This document shows positions 8,081 to 16,811 of a stretch of 64,000 nucleotides of DNA, in pieces. The DNA comes from Maricurvus nonylphenolicus (lineage in GTDB: Bacteria > Pseudomonadota > Gammaproteobacteria > Pseudomonadales > Cellvibrionaceae). A program made the translations under genes and the position numbers. The notes below the pieces were generated by a model. That model was given only the letters and a program-made list of their open reading frames with translations. It searched no databases and was not told the origin of the DNA. The first letter of the stretch is position 1; every line of letters starts with the position of its first letter. Location: contig NZ_AP031498.1 of assembly GCF_042854845.1 (NCBI RefSeq), positions 5,456,001 to 5,520,000 of the forward strand. Direction: 5' to 3'.

Positions 8081-9223
8081 CTAAAACAGTTTGGGCTTAT
8101 CGCTTTCGTCGTCCTGAATACTCAACTCATCAGCCGCATGAGATAGATAATCCGCATCCGTCTCTGAAGCCAGCTTGATCATCAAGCGCAGGTCATTGGC
8201 AGAATCCGCATGGGAGAGGGCATCTTCATAGGTGATCTCGCCGCGATCATACAAATCGTACAACGCCTGATCGAAAGTCTGCATCCCCACTTCGGTGGAT
8301 TTTTTCATCAACTCTTTCAGATCTGCCACTTCACCTTTACGAATCAGGTCTGCCGCCAGCGGTGTATTTAACAACACCTCCAGACACGCACGGCGGCCGT
8401 TGCCGTCCGGGGTTGGAATCAACTGCTGAGCGACAATGCCTTTCAGGTTAAGTGACAAGTCCATCCACAACTGCGAGTGACGATCCGGTGGGAAGAAGTG
8501 AATAATCCGATCCAGCGCCTGGTTAGCGTTGTTGGCGTGCAGAGTACAAAGACACAGGTGACCGGTTTCTGCGAAGGCAATGGCGTGGTCCATGGTCTCC
8601 CGTGAACGCACCTCACCAATCAGAATCACATCCGGTGCCTGACGCAGGGTATTTTTCAGAGCGATCTCGAAAGAGTCCGTATCAATCCCCACCTCGCGCT
8701 GGGTAATGATGCAACCCTGGTGCTGGTGAATAAATTCAATCGGATCTTCGATAGAAATGATGTGGCCTTTGGAGTTGCGGTTGCGGTGTCCAATCATCGA
8801 CGCCAACGAGGTCGACTTACCGGTACCGGTAGCACCCACAAAAATCACCAGACCACGTTTGGTCATGGCCAGTTCTTTAATCACTTCCGGCAAACCCAAG
8901 TCATCAATCTTGGGAATATTGGTTTCAATACGACGCAGCACCATACCCGCTAGGTTGCGCTGATAAAATGCGCTGGTCCGAAAACGGCCAATACCGCGGG
9001 CACTGATGGCAAAGTTTAATTCTTTATTTTCCAGAAATTCCTGACGCTGCTTTTCGTTCATCACACTCAACACCGTCTCGCGCGCTTTTTCCGGCGACAG
9101 CGGTGTGGTGGTAACCGGCACAACTTTACCGTGCAGTTTCATGGACGGCGGTACACCAGCGGTAATAAACAGGTCGGAAGCACCCTTCTCAACCATCAGG
9201 CTTAGTAAACGTTCAAAATCCAT
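8081..9223 (-). CDS. pilU: PilU, type IV pilus retraction ATPase accessory
   Basis: Hexameric cytoplasmic ATPase that works with PilT in pilus retraction. The 380 residues comprise an N-terminal PAS-like domain (about 1-100) and a RecA-like secretion ATPase domain. The Walker A box is GATGTGKS at 130-137. The Asp box is SIEDPIEF, the Walker B is DVILIGEVRS and the His box is GHLCLCTLHANNA. The C-terminal tail is long and acidic (ELSIQDDESDKPKLF), which distinguishes PilU from PilT. It is 15 bases behind pilT on the same strand, so the two form an operon with the terminator at 8041-8067. Confidence 0.96.
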   Translation of the reverse strand: MDFERLLSLMVEKGASDLFITAGVPPSMKLHGKVVPVTTTPLSPEKARETVLSVMNEKQRQEFLENKELNFAISARGIGRFRTSAFYQRNLAGMVLRRIETNIPKIDDLGLPEVIKELAMTKRGLVIFVGATGTGKSTSLASMIGHRNRNSKGHIISIEDPIEFIHQHQGCIITQREVGIDTDSFEIALKNTLRQAPDVILIGEVRSRETMDHAIAFAETGHLCLCTLHANNANQALDRIIHFFPPDRHSQLWMDLSLNLKGIVAQQLIPTPDGNGRRACLEVLLNTPLAADLIRKGEVADLKELMKKSTEVGMQTFDQALYDLYDRGEITYEDALSHADSANDLRLMIKLASETDADYLSHAADELSIQDDESDKPKLF

Positions 9224-9238
9224 TGCTGTGTCCTGCCT

Positions 9239-10273
9239 TTAGAAATTCTCTGGCATTTTGGCCTTCTCACGCGCGTGTTCGCGAGTGATCAAACGTCGCT
9301 CAACCAAATCAGCCAAACACTGATCCATGGTCTGCATACCAACAGAAGCACCGGTTTGAATCGCCGAGTACATCTGCGCAACCTTATCTTCACGAATCAG
9401 GTTACGAATCGCCGGGGTACCGCGCATAATTTCGTGTGCCGCCACACGACCACCGCCAACTTTTTTGATCAGGGTTTGGGAAATTACCGCCTGCAGGGAT
9501 TCCGACAGCATGGAACGCACCATGGCTTTTTCTTCAGCGGGGAATACATCCACCACCCGGTCGATAGTTTTGGCCGCTGAGGTGGTGTGCAGGGTACCGA
9601 ATACCAAGTGACCGGTTTCTGCCGCAGTTAATGCCAGGCGAATGGTTTCCAAGTCCCGCATCTCACCTACGAGGATAATATCCGGGTCTTCCCGCAGCGC
9701 CGAGCGCAGTGCTTCGGCAAAGCCGTGGGTATCGCGGTGAACTTCCCGCTGGTTGACCAGACACTTTTTCGATTCGTGGACGAATTCGATAGGGTCCTCA
9801 ATGGTCAGAATATGTTCGTATTTGTTGTCGTTGATATAGTCCATCATCGCCGCCAGGGTGGTGGACTTACCGGAACCGGTCGGCCCGGTGACCAGCACAA
9901 TACCACGCGGGGTCTGCGAGATGTCACGAAACACCTGACCCATGCCCAGCTCTTCCATGGTTAACACCTTGGAAGGAATGGTCCGGAATACGGCACCGGC
10001 ACCGCGATTGTGGTTAAAGGCGTTTACACGGAAACGTGCCACACCGGGAACTTCAAATGAGAAATCCGTTTCCAGAAACTCTTCAAAATCCTTACGTTGC
10101 TTGTCATTCATAATCTCATAAATCAGACTATGAACCTGCTTGTGCTCCATGGCCGGCAAATTAATTCGCCGCACATCACCGTCAACACGAATCATCGGTG
10201 GTAATCCGGCGGACAAGTGCAAATCCGAGGCCCCCTGTTTCGCACTAAAGGCCAAGAGTTCCGTAATATCCAT
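9239..10273 (-). CDS. pilT: PilT, type IV pilus retraction motor ATPase
   Basis: The 344-residue retraction motor that depolymerises the pilus. The sequence shows MDITELLAFSAKQGASDLHL at the start, Walker A GPTGSGKS at 130-137, Asp box TIEDPIEFVH, Walker B DIILVGEMRDLET near 198-210, His box GHLVFGTLHTTSA and the C-terminal AIRNLIRE motif needed for retraction in the family. The start at 10273 is well supported by length. An inverted repeat at 10304-10332 lies just upstream in the divergent promoter region shared with yggS. Confidence 0.97.
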   Translation of the reverse strand: MDITELLAFSAKQGASDLHLSAGLPPMIRVDGDVRRINLPAMEHKQVHSLIYEIMNDKQRKDFEEFLETDFSFEVPGVARFRVNAFNHNRGAGAVFRTIPSKVLTMEELGMGQVFRDISQTPRGIVLVTGPTGSGKSTTLAAMMDYINDNKYEHILTIEDPIEFVHESKKCLVNQREVHRDTHGFAEALRSALREDPDIILVGEMRDLETIRLALTAAETGHLVFGTLHTTSAAKTIDRVVDVFPAEEKAMVRSMLSESLQAVISQTLIKKVGGGRVAAHEIMRGTPAIRNLIREDKVAQMYSAIQTGASVGMQTMDQCLADLVERRLITREHAREKAKMPENF

Positions 10274-10303
10274 AAATAACCTTATATCACTGCTTATTAT
10301 TGT

Positions 10304-10332
10304 TTGAGGTCCACTTTAACCGTGGGCCTCAA
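10304..10332. promoter_or_regulatory. Near-perfect inverted repeat in the pilT/yggS divergent promoter region
   Basis: TTGAGG-T-CCAC (10304-10314) and GTGG-G-CCTCAA (10322-10332) form a 10-of-11 inverted repeat around TTTAACC. It lies 31 bases upstream of the pilT start. It could be an operator or an mRNA hairpin in the pilT leader. No T-run follows, so a terminator is unlikely. Confidence 0.4.
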
Positions 10333-10388
10333 CATAACATGAATCCATTACTACTGGGGCTACAATACCGCCCTGATCAACCAAGTAT

Positions 10389-11099
10389 ATGCCGAAGATG
10401 TCAGACAGCCTAATCCCCAATAACCTGGTAAGTACTCGCCAACGTATCGATGACGCCTGCGCTCAAGTCGAGCGCGACACACACACTGTGCTGCTACTGG
10501 CCGTCAGCAAAACCCGACCCGCCAGTGATCTGCGTATCGCTTACGAACAGGGCCAGCGGGCCTTTGGCGAAAACTATCTCCAGGAAGCCCTCGACAAAAA
10601 AGAGGAATTAAGCGACCTGGATATCCAATGGCACTTTATCGGCCCCATTCAGTCAAATAAAACCCGCGCAATCAGCGAAAACTTTGACTGGGTTCACAGT
10701 GTGGACCGTCTTAAGATCGCCAGACGCTTAAGCGAGCAACGCCCCAGTGCCTTGCCACCTCTCAATCTGTGCCTGCAAATTAACCTCGATAACGAAGACA
10801 GCAAGTCAGGCATCAGCCTGGAAGAACTGCCCGAGCTGGCCCAACAAGTCCAAGAATTACCCGGTGTAACACTACGAGGTTTGATGGCAATTCCGGCAAA
10901 ACGTGAAAATCCCGAGGAACAGCAGCAAGTATTTGCTAAACTCTGCGACGCGCTCGACGCCCTGCGTCGACAAACAAACAATACATCGTTGGATACCCTC
11001 TCAATGGGCATGTCCGGCGATATGGAAGCGGCTATTGCCGCTGGCGCCACCATCGTCCGTATCGGAACCGATATTTTCGGGGCGCGTAACCATGGTTAA
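10389..11099 (+). CDS. yggS: YggS-family PLP homeostasis protein
   Basis: Cytoplasmic pyridoxal 5'-phosphate-binding protein (fold type III, COG0325) that affects vitamin B6 and amino-acid balance. The 236 residues include LLLAVSKTRP with the PLP-binding Lys (about residue 39), FGENYLQEAL, WHFIGPIQSNKTR, CLQINLDNEDSKSGI and LSMGMSGDMEAAIAAGATIVRIGTDIFG in two consecutive motifs. Two starts are possible: the ATG at 10389 or the ATG at 10398 (MSDSL). Neither has a strong ribosome site. It is followed 30 bases later by proC, the conserved yggS-proC-yggT order. Confidence 0.95.
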   Translation: MPKMSDSLIPNNLVSTRQRIDDACAQVERDTHTVLLLAVSKTRPASDLRIAYEQGQRAFGENYLQEALDKKEELSDLDIQWHFIGPIQSNKTRAISENFDWVHSVDRLKIARRLSEQRPSALPPLNLCLQINLDNEDSKSGISLEELPELAQQVQELPGVTLRGLMAIPAKRENPEEQQQVFAKLCDALDALRRQTNNTSLDTLSMGMSGDMEAAIAAGATIVRIGTDIFGARNHG

Positions 11100-11129
11100 A
11101 AGCTAAACAGCAGTCTTAAGGAAACGATT

Positions 11130-11948
11130 TTGAGCAAAGCAAAGATTACCTTTATTGGCGCCGGCAATATGGCCGCCAGTATTATTGGCGGCCTGGTCAA
11201 GAAGGGTTACCCAGCCGACCACATCACCGCCTCTGACCTGCTGCAGGACAACCTCGATCGCCTGCAAGGCGAGTTCGGTATTATTCCCCAAGCCGACAAC
11301 GCCCTGGCCGTCAAAGACGCCGATGTGGTGGTTCTGGCGGTTAAACCCCAGGTAATGAAGCCCGTTGCCGAAGGCCTGAAAGCGCACTTGAAAGCAGACA
11401 GCCTGATTATCTCGATCGCAGCCGGTATCACCATCGACAGCATCAGCCAGTGGATTGGTGATCTGGCCATTGTCCGCTGTATGCCCAACACCCCGGCCCT
11501 GGTACAAACCGGTGCCAGCGGCCTTTACGCCAACGCCGCTACCAGTGAGGCGCAAAAACAAAGCGCCGATGAAATCCTCAGCGCTGTCGGTATTGTCGAG
11601 TGGCTCGAAAGTGAAGCACTGCTCGATCCGGTAACGGCCGTCTCCGGCAGTGGCCCGGCCTATTACTTCCTGATGATGGAAGCCATGATTGATGCCGGTG
11701 TTGCCCAGGGCCTGAGCCGCGCAACCGCCACCCAACTAACCCTGCAAACCGCCTTGGGAGCAGCCCAACTGGCGCAGAACAGCGATGTCGATGTGGCAGA
11801 ACTGCGCCGTCGGGTAACATCCCCCAAAGGCACTACCGAGCAGGCTATCCTGTCTTTTGAGCGCGATGGCTTACGTGATACCGTCAGTCGCGCCATGCAG
11901 GCCTGCACCGATCGCTCAATTGAACTGGCCAAAGAGCTGGGCGAATAA
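11130..11948 (+). CDS. proC: Pyrroline-5-carboxylate reductase
   Basis: Last enzyme of proline synthesis, reducing pyrroline-5-carboxylate with NAD(P)H. It starts at a TTG (11130) preceded by TAAGGAAA, which gives MSKAKITFIGAGNMAASIIG with the Rossmann GxGxxA motif. Further family signatures are VLAVKPQVM, RCMPNTPALV, AVSGSGPAYYFLMMEAMIDA and RRRVTSPKGTTEQAI, the last being the C-terminal ProC signature. The length of 272 is normal. Ribosome-site spacing and the absence of a nearby in-frame ATG support the TTG start. Confidence 0.96.
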   Translation: MSKAKITFIGAGNMAASIIGGLVKKGYPADHITASDLLQDNLDRLQGEFGIIPQADNALAVKDADVVVLAVKPQVMKPVAEGLKAHLKADSLIISIAAGITIDSISQWIGDLAIVRCMPNTPALVQTGASGLYANAATSEAQKQSADEILSAVGIVEWLESEALLDPVTAVSGSGPAYYFLMMEAMIDAGVAQGLSRATATQLTLQTALGAAQLAQNSDVDVAELRRRVTSPKGTTEQAILSFERDGLRDTVSRAMQACTDRSIELAKELGE

Positions 11949-11989
11949 CACAAACAAAGGGTCACTGATAAAGGATTTAAGGAGTAGTT

Positions 11990-12598
11990 ATGTCTTCAAT
12001 GACAGGACCGATGGTGGAAATAGGCACCCTGATCATTCAAACCCTCGGGTCACTCTACCTGCTGGTGGTTATGCTGCGATTTTTATTCCAGCTGGTACGC
12101 GCCGACTTTTACAACCCGCTGTCTCAGTTTGTGGTTAAAGCCACCAACCCGCTACTGATTCCTCTGCGTAAGGTTGTACCTGGTATTTACGGGATAGATG
12201 TTGCCTCACTGATTCTGGCGCTGATCGTCCAGTATATTGCCATTCAGCTCACCGCCTTTGTGTTCGGCTTTGGCGTGATTAACCCGATTCACGTACTGAT
12301 GTGGGCTGCGGTAGGCATCCTGTCACTCACTGCCAATATCTTCTTCTGGGGTCTGCTGATCATGGTGATTGCCAGCTGGGTAGCGCCACAGAGCTATAAC
12401 CCGGCGCTGCTGCTGATCCGCCAGCTGGTTGAACCGGTATGCACCCCATTCCGCCGCTTAATCCCGCCTATGGGCGGCCTGGATATTTCCATTATCTTTG
12501 CCTTCCTGGCTCTGAATGTGGTGCAAATCCTGATCAAATACCTGGCAGGCATGGTGGGCATTAACAGCCAAATCAGCCATCTGGTTCTGGGGATTTAA
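11990..12598 (+). CDS. yggT: YggT family integral membrane protein
   Basis: A 202-residue inner-membrane protein with two YGGT repeats. Each repeat pairs a hydrophobic helix with a FRRLIPPMGGLD-type amphipathic motif. The first half shows FYNPLSQFVVKATNPLLIPL then GIYGIDVASLILALIVQYIA. The second half shows SYNPALLLIRQLVEPVCTPF and GGLDISIIFAFLALNVVQIL. The family is linked to osmotic tolerance and cell division in some bacteria, but its activity is not defined. A good AGGAGTAG ribosome site precedes the ATG. It follows proC by about 40 bases. Confidence 0.94.
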   Translation: MSSMTGPMVEIGTLIIQTLGSLYLLVVMLRFLFQLVRADFYNPLSQFVVKATNPLLIPLRKVVPGIYGIDVASLILALIVQYIAIQLTAFVFGFGVINPIHVLMWAAVGILSLTANIFFWGLLIMVIASWVAPQSYNPALLLIRQLVEPVCTPFRRLIPPMGGLDISIIFAFLALNVVQILIKYLAGMVGINSQISHLVLGI

Positions 12599-12629
12599 TT
12601 CTCATCCCATCTTCAAGCCTTTAAGTTCA

Positions 12630-12651
12630 AGCTCCTGCGCTCGCGGGAGCT
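12630..12651 (+). terminator. Weak hairpin after yggT
   Basis: AGCTCCTGC pairs with GCGGGAGCT (one wobble or mismatch) around GCTC, 32 bases beyond the yggT stop. It lacks a T-run, so it may be an mRNA-stabilising 3' structure or part of a Rho-dependent terminator rather than an intrinsic terminator. The remaining roughly 190 bases up to the GTPase gene show no other feature. Confidence 0.35.
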
Positions 12652-12844
12652 GATCCCATCCACCCTCGCCGAAATACCCAAAGCCAAGCTAATCGGCTGA
12701 TTCTATTACGGTTTTTTCTAAGCAGCTCTTTTCTAGCGTGAACTATTCGGTTTTAATAAGCGTCCTAAAAAATAACAATCGAACAATAACTAGACAAAAG
12801 CGATAGTGCCCGCTGGCGCTAACAAGCTTTCTTGCAGGCACGCC

Positions 12845-14836
12845 ATGGATGTAAAAACGCTTTATAAACAGATGGCCACCTACGCCAGCTGGAAACAGGA
12901 GCTCGCCGTACAACTGGCGGAGTTCCAGGCGTGGACCAATGAATACCGCATTGGCAGTGGCGAAATAAAACACTGCCTGCATCAGGCCCTGCTTAAACTG
13001 AGCGATAACAGCTTCACGCTGGCTCTGGTAGGCGAGTTCTCCCGCGGCAAAACCGAAATCATCAACGCCCTGCTGTTTGCCGATTATGGCCAACGCCTGC
13101 TGCCTTCGCGCCCGGGCCGCACCACCATGTGCCCCACCGAAATTTTCTTTGATCCGCGCAATTTTCGCGACGACAAAGGCCGCGATTGCGTACGCCTGCT
13201 GCCCATAGAAACCCGTCGCGGCAATACCAGCCTGGCCAGCTTCAAGCGCATTCCACAAAACTGGGTGACCCTGCATTTTGATCCGCGCAATCCGGTAGAA
13301 GTCGCCAACGCCATGGCCCAGATCAGCCGAGTTAAAAGTGTCAGTGAAGCCGATGCCCAGGCACTGGGGTTTGATTGCGACAGCCTGCTGCGCAACGCCA
13401 AGGGCGAAGTCGAAATACCCGCCTGGCGTCACGCCCTGGTCAATCTCGACCACCCGCTGTTGCGCCACGGTTTGCGCATTATCGATACACCAGGGCTCAA
13501 TGCCCTGGGTAATGAGCCGGAGCTGACCCTTAACAATTTAAGCCAGGCCCAGGCTATTTTATTCCTCCTGGGTGCGGACAGCGGTGTTAGCGCATCCGAT
13601 ATGCAACTGTGGCGTGACCATGTTAATCACCTGCGCAGCAATGACAGCGCCCTGGTGATCGCCCTGCTCAACAAAATAGATACCCTGTGGGACGATTTGC
13701 TCTCAAACCAGGATATAGACCTTAACCTGCATCACCTGCGTGAAGTGACGGCGCGTCAGCTACAACTGCCCATGGAACATGTGGTGGGCATTTCTGCCAA
13801 ACAGGGCTTGTTGGCAAAAGCCGCCCAGGATGGCCCGCGCCTGAAACGCAGCAAACTGCCCGAGCTGGAGAGCCTGTTGGCCCAGGCCATTGTCAGCCAC
13901 CATCAGCAGTTGGCAGGGCATACCGCCATTGGTGATGTCCTGCGCATGATGCAGTCAACCCGCGATAACCTGAAACAGCGCCTGTTTAGCGCCGACAAGG
14001 AACTCGAAGAGTTACAGCAACAGCCAACTGATCAGGACTTTTTGGCAACCCTCGACCGCCAGCGCCAACACGTCAAAGAGCAGCAGGGCCGCTTCCACCG
14101 CCTGTCGCTAAGCCTGCGCTCGCACCAAAAGCAGCTGGCCAAACATCACCGCCAGCTGGAAGCCAAAGCCAACCCACAGCGACTGGAAGAACTGATCACC
14201 GAAACCCAAACCAGCATGCGCAAAAGCTGGTCTGCCAAGGGTATGACCCAGGCCATGGAAGACTTCTTTAAAGGTTTGCACCATAAGCTGGACAACCTTG
14301 CCAGCGAGACGTCAGCGGCCAATCAATGTCTGAGCCATATCTATCAGCGACACCCCAGTACGACGCCCGAAGAGCTGCAAAACCATCGCTTGAATATAGA
14401 GCCCTTCCAGGTGCGTTTACGTCAGCTGCAACTGCAAGCCGAGCAATTCCAATTGGGGTTGCGACCATTTTTCAGCAACCGCAAGCGCCTGATCGCCCGC
14501 TTTATCAATACCGTGATTCAGGAAAGTCGCCAGCTAAATCTGCAGCTCAACGATGCGATAAACTGCTGGATCAAACAGGCTCTCGGCCCGCTGAACCATC
14601 ACACCCTGCATCAAAAACAATTGCTCGAGCAGCAGATGGTGCAACTGGCCAACCTCAGTCAGGAGCATGACGCCCACAAGACCCGTCGCGATCGCCTGCA
14701 GCAATTGCGCGCCCATATCGCCCGACACGAAGAGGCGCTTTACGCCCTGGATAAAGTCCTGCGCGACGTGCAGCTATCACCACCGACAACCAGCTTCACA
14801 TCCCTGAAAACGCACGTGGTTTCACTTTCGGCATAA
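12845..14836 (+). CDS. Dynamin-like large GTPase
   Basis: A bacterial dynamin-superfamily protein of 663 residues, probably membrane-associated by analogy with the family (membrane remodelling or repair). GTPase motifs are clear: G1 GEFSRGKT at 63-70, G2 Thr pair in GRTTMCPTE near 93-94, G3 DTPG at 214-217 and G4 NKID at 276-279. Downstream, residues of about 370-450 and 590-640 are Gln/Leu/Lys/Glu-rich and predicted coiled coil. A basic patch FFSNRKRLIARF could contact membrane. The ATG at 12845 is preferred over an in-frame GTG at 12806 because it sits next to a CAGG site and removes a poorly conserved-looking extension. The gene interrupts the usual yggT-metX adjacency of Pseudomonas. Confidence 0.88.
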   Translation: MDVKTLYKQMATYASWKQELAVQLAEFQAWTNEYRIGSGEIKHCLHQALLKLSDNSFTLALVGEFSRGKTEIINALLFADYGQRLLPSRPGRTTMCPTEIFFDPRNFRDDKGRDCVRLLPIETRRGNTSLASFKRIPQNWVTLHFDPRNPVEVANAMAQISRVKSVSEADAQALGFDCDSLLRNAKGEVEIPAWRHALVNLDHPLLRHGLRIIDTPGLNALGNEPELTLNNLSQAQAILFLLGADSGVSASDMQLWRDHVNHLRSNDSALVIALLNKIDTLWDDLLSNQDIDLNLHHLREVTARQLQLPMEHVVGISAKQGLLAKAAQDGPRLKRSKLPELESLLAQAIVSHHQQLAGHTAIGDVLRMMQSTRDNLKQRLFSADKELEELQQQPTDQDFLATLDRQRQHVKEQQGRFHRLSLSLRSHQKQLAKHHRQLEAKANPQRLEELITETQTSMRKSWSAKGMTQAMEDFFKGLHHKLDNLASETSAANQCLSHIYQRHPSTTPEELQNHRLNIEPFQVRLRQLQLQAEQFQLGLRPFFSNRKRLIARFINTVIQESRQLNLQLNDAINCWIKQALGPLNHHTLHQKQLLEQQMVQLANLSQEHDAHKTRRDRLQQLRAHIARHEEALYALDKVLRDVQLSPPTTSFTSLKTHVVSLSA

Positions 14837-14855
14837 CGCCCCATAACCGCCAACG

Positions 14856-14943
14856 GGCTGCCTGCAACCCTTGCAAGCAGCCACACGCAACTTTAGACTT
14901 GCGCATCAATAACTTAGGCGCCTAATCCTGGATATAGGCGCCT
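14856..14943 (+). promoter_or_regulatory. metX leader with three consecutive hairpins
   Basis: Between the GTPase stop and metX lie three hairpins. The first is GGCTGC-C-TGCAA/TTGCA-A-GCAGCC with a CCC loop (14856-14882). The second is CGCAA/TTGCG (14886-14903). The third is AGGCGCCT twice, self-complementary, with a 12-base loop (14916-14943), followed by TTTCCC. The first may be the 3' end of the GTPase mRNA. The last could act as an attenuator or operator for metX. I could not match this to a known SAM or SAH riboswitch consensus. Confidence 0.45.
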
Positions 14944-14967
14944 TTCCCTAAACAGTAAGAGATCTCC

Positions 14968-16131
14968 ATGCCGCAGCCGTTTGCCGCAGATTCTGTCGGT
15001 CTGGTTACCGCCCAGACCCTGCATTTTGACACGCCCCTGGAGTTGGCCTGTGGCCGCGTGCTCGACGAATACGACCTGGTGGTGGAAACCTACGGCGAGC
15101 TCAATGCCGATAAATCCAATGCCGTGCTGATTTGCCACGCCCTGTCGGGTAACCACCACGCGGCGGGTTACTACAGCGAAGACGATAAAAAACCCGGCTG
15201 GTGGGATAACTATATTGGCCCCGGCAAGCCCATCGATACCAATCAATTCTTTGTCGTATCACTTAACAACCTAGGCGGCTGTCACGGTTCTACCGGCCCA
15301 AAATCCATTAACCCCGCAACGGGCAAGCCCTGGGGGCGAGACTTCCCGCCCCTGCGCGTGCGCGACTGGGTCCACAGCCAGGCACGCCTGGCCGACCACC
15401 TGGGTATTGAGCAATGGGCCGCGGTTGTTGGCGGTAGCCTGGGCGGCATGCAGGCCATGCGCTGGGCGCTGGAGTACCCGGATCGCCTGCGCTATTGCGT
15501 GGTGATTGCTTCGGCCATGAAGCTAACCGCGCAAAATATTGCCTTTAACGAAACCGCGCGTCAGGCCATTCAAACCGACCCCAACTATCGTGACGGCCAT
15601 TACCTGGACGAGGACACCTACCCCAAAGGCGGCTTGTCGATTGCCCGTATGATTGGTCATATCACTTACCTGTCCGACGACGGTATGGGGCAAAAGTTTG
15701 GCCGCGAGCTACGCAGTGGCAGCTTCCAGCAGGGTATCGATGAACCGGTCGAGTTCCAGATCGAGAGCTACCTGCGCCACCAGGGCAATGTGTTTTCCGA
15801 TGTTTTCGATGCTAACACGTACCTGCTGATGACCAAGGCGCTGGATTACTTTGATTTGGCCCGTGAGTACGGCGACAACCCTGTGGCCGCCTTCCAGGGC
15901 GCCAAGTGCAAATTCCTTGTGGTGTCCTTCACCACCGACTGGCGTTTTTCTCCCGAGCGCTCCCGAGAAATTGTTAACGCCCTGATCGGCGCCGACAAAC
16001 AGGTCAGCTACGCCGAAGTGGAATCCGAATACGGCCACGATGCCTTTTTGATTCCCATCGAGCGTTATTACAGCCTGTTTCAGCGCTATATGGGCAATAT
16101 CGCCAGCGAAATCCAAGGACAGTCCTCATGA
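14968..16131 (+). CDS. metX: Homoserine O-acyltransferase (MetX)
   Basis: Alpha/beta-hydrolase-fold enzyme that acylates homoserine at the start of methionine synthesis. The 387 residues show VLICHALSGNHHAAGYY, SLNNLGGCHGSTGPKSINP, the nucleophile elbow VVGGSLGGMQAMRW (catalytic Ser), and the C-terminal YGHDAFLI with the catalytic His; the Asp lies in the TTDWRFSPERS segment. Acetyl versus succinyl donor cannot be settled by eye, although proteobacterial MetX paired with MetW often prefers succinyl-CoA. metW overlaps the stop in an ATGA arrangement, so the two are translationally coupled. Confidence 0.96.
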   Translation: MPQPFAADSVGLVTAQTLHFDTPLELACGRVLDEYDLVVETYGELNADKSNAVLICHALSGNHHAAGYYSEDDKKPGWWDNYIGPGKPIDTNQFFVVSLNNLGGCHGSTGPKSINPATGKPWGRDFPPLRVRDWVHSQARLADHLGIEQWAAVVGGSLGGMQAMRWALEYPDRLRYCVVIASAMKLTAQNIAFNETARQAIQTDPNYRDGHYLDEDTYPKGGLSIARMIGHITYLSDDGMGQKFGRELRSGSFQQGIDEPVEFQIESYLRHQGNVFSDVFDANTYLLMTKALDYFDLAREYGDNPVAAFQGAKCKFLVVSFTTDWRFSPERSREIVNALIGADKQVSYAEVESEYGHDAFLIPIERYYSLFQRYMGNIASEIQGQSS

Positions 16132-16742
16132 ATGCATCCGCGACAAAAGCCCTGCGTCGTGATCTCGATGTGATCCAGCGCTGGATTGCCCCCGGTTCCC
16201 GCGTACTGGATCTCGGTTGTGGCGATGGCACGCTGCTGGCCAACCTGCGCGATAACAAACAGGTTAATGGTTATGGCCTGGAGATATCCCCGGATCAAAT
16301 TACCACCTGTATCGGCAAAGGCCTGAATGTTATCGATCAGAACCTTAATGACGGTCTGGATAACTTTGCCGATAAAAGTTTCGATGTAGTGGTGATGACC
16401 CAGGCCCTGCAGACCATGCATGCCCCCCATGAAGTGCTGAAAGAAATGCTGCGAGTGGGCAAGGAGTGCATTGTTACCTTCCCCAACTTTGGTCACTGGA
16501 AAGCCCGCTGGCATCTCGCCTCACGCGGTCGTATGCCAGTCTCTGACCTGTTGCCCTACGAATGGTACGACACCCCCAATATCCACTTTTGCACCTTCAA
16601 GGACTTTGAAATCCTCTGTCGCGATTTGGGGATTCGTATTCAGCAACGCCAGGTGGTCGCCATGCATCCTGTAAGCCGACTGCTAAAGGGACTGCGACCC
16701 AACCTGTTTGGCGACACCGCTATCTACCACCTGAGCCAATAA
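16128..16742 (+). CDS. metW: MetW, methionine biosynthesis methyltransferase-like protein
   Basis: A 204-residue protein of the SAM-methyltransferase fold that partners MetX; in several proteobacteria both are needed for homoserine acylation. Motif I is VLDLGCGDGTLLANL near residue 25. Further on come VNGYGLEISPDQITTCI, FDVVVMTQALQTMHAPHEVL and FPNFGHWKARWHL, then LPYEWYDTPNIHFCTFKDFE, typical of MetW. The ATG overlaps the metX stop by four bases. Confidence 0.95.
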   Translation: MNASATKALRRDLDVIQRWIAPGSRVLDLGCGDGTLLANLRDNKQVNGYGLEISPDQITTCIGKGLNVIDQNLNDGLDNFADKSFDVVVMTQALQTMHAPHEVLKEMLRVGKECIVTFPNFGHWKARWHLASRGRMPVSDLLPYEWYDTPNIHFCTFKDFEILCRDLGIRIQQRQVVAMHPVSRLLKGLRPNLFGDTAIYHLSQ

Positions 16743-16811
16743 CGGTATCAGGCACTACACTTAGTAGATAACCTGGAAGGAAAGGGACAATATCTAAATT
16801 AGGAGAGACCT

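Noticed and set aside
12806..12844. Earlier GTG start of the dynamin-like gene
   Set aside because: It adds 13 residues without a ribosome site better than that of the ATG at 12845.
12743..13468. 241-codon frame antisense to the GTPase
   Set aside because: It overlaps the GTPase P-loop region, whose motifs are decisive on the plus strand.
14837..14967. Known SAM riboswitch upstream of metX
   Set aside because: The hairpins do not show the SAM-I, SAM-II or SAH core features I can recall; kept as an unclassified leader.
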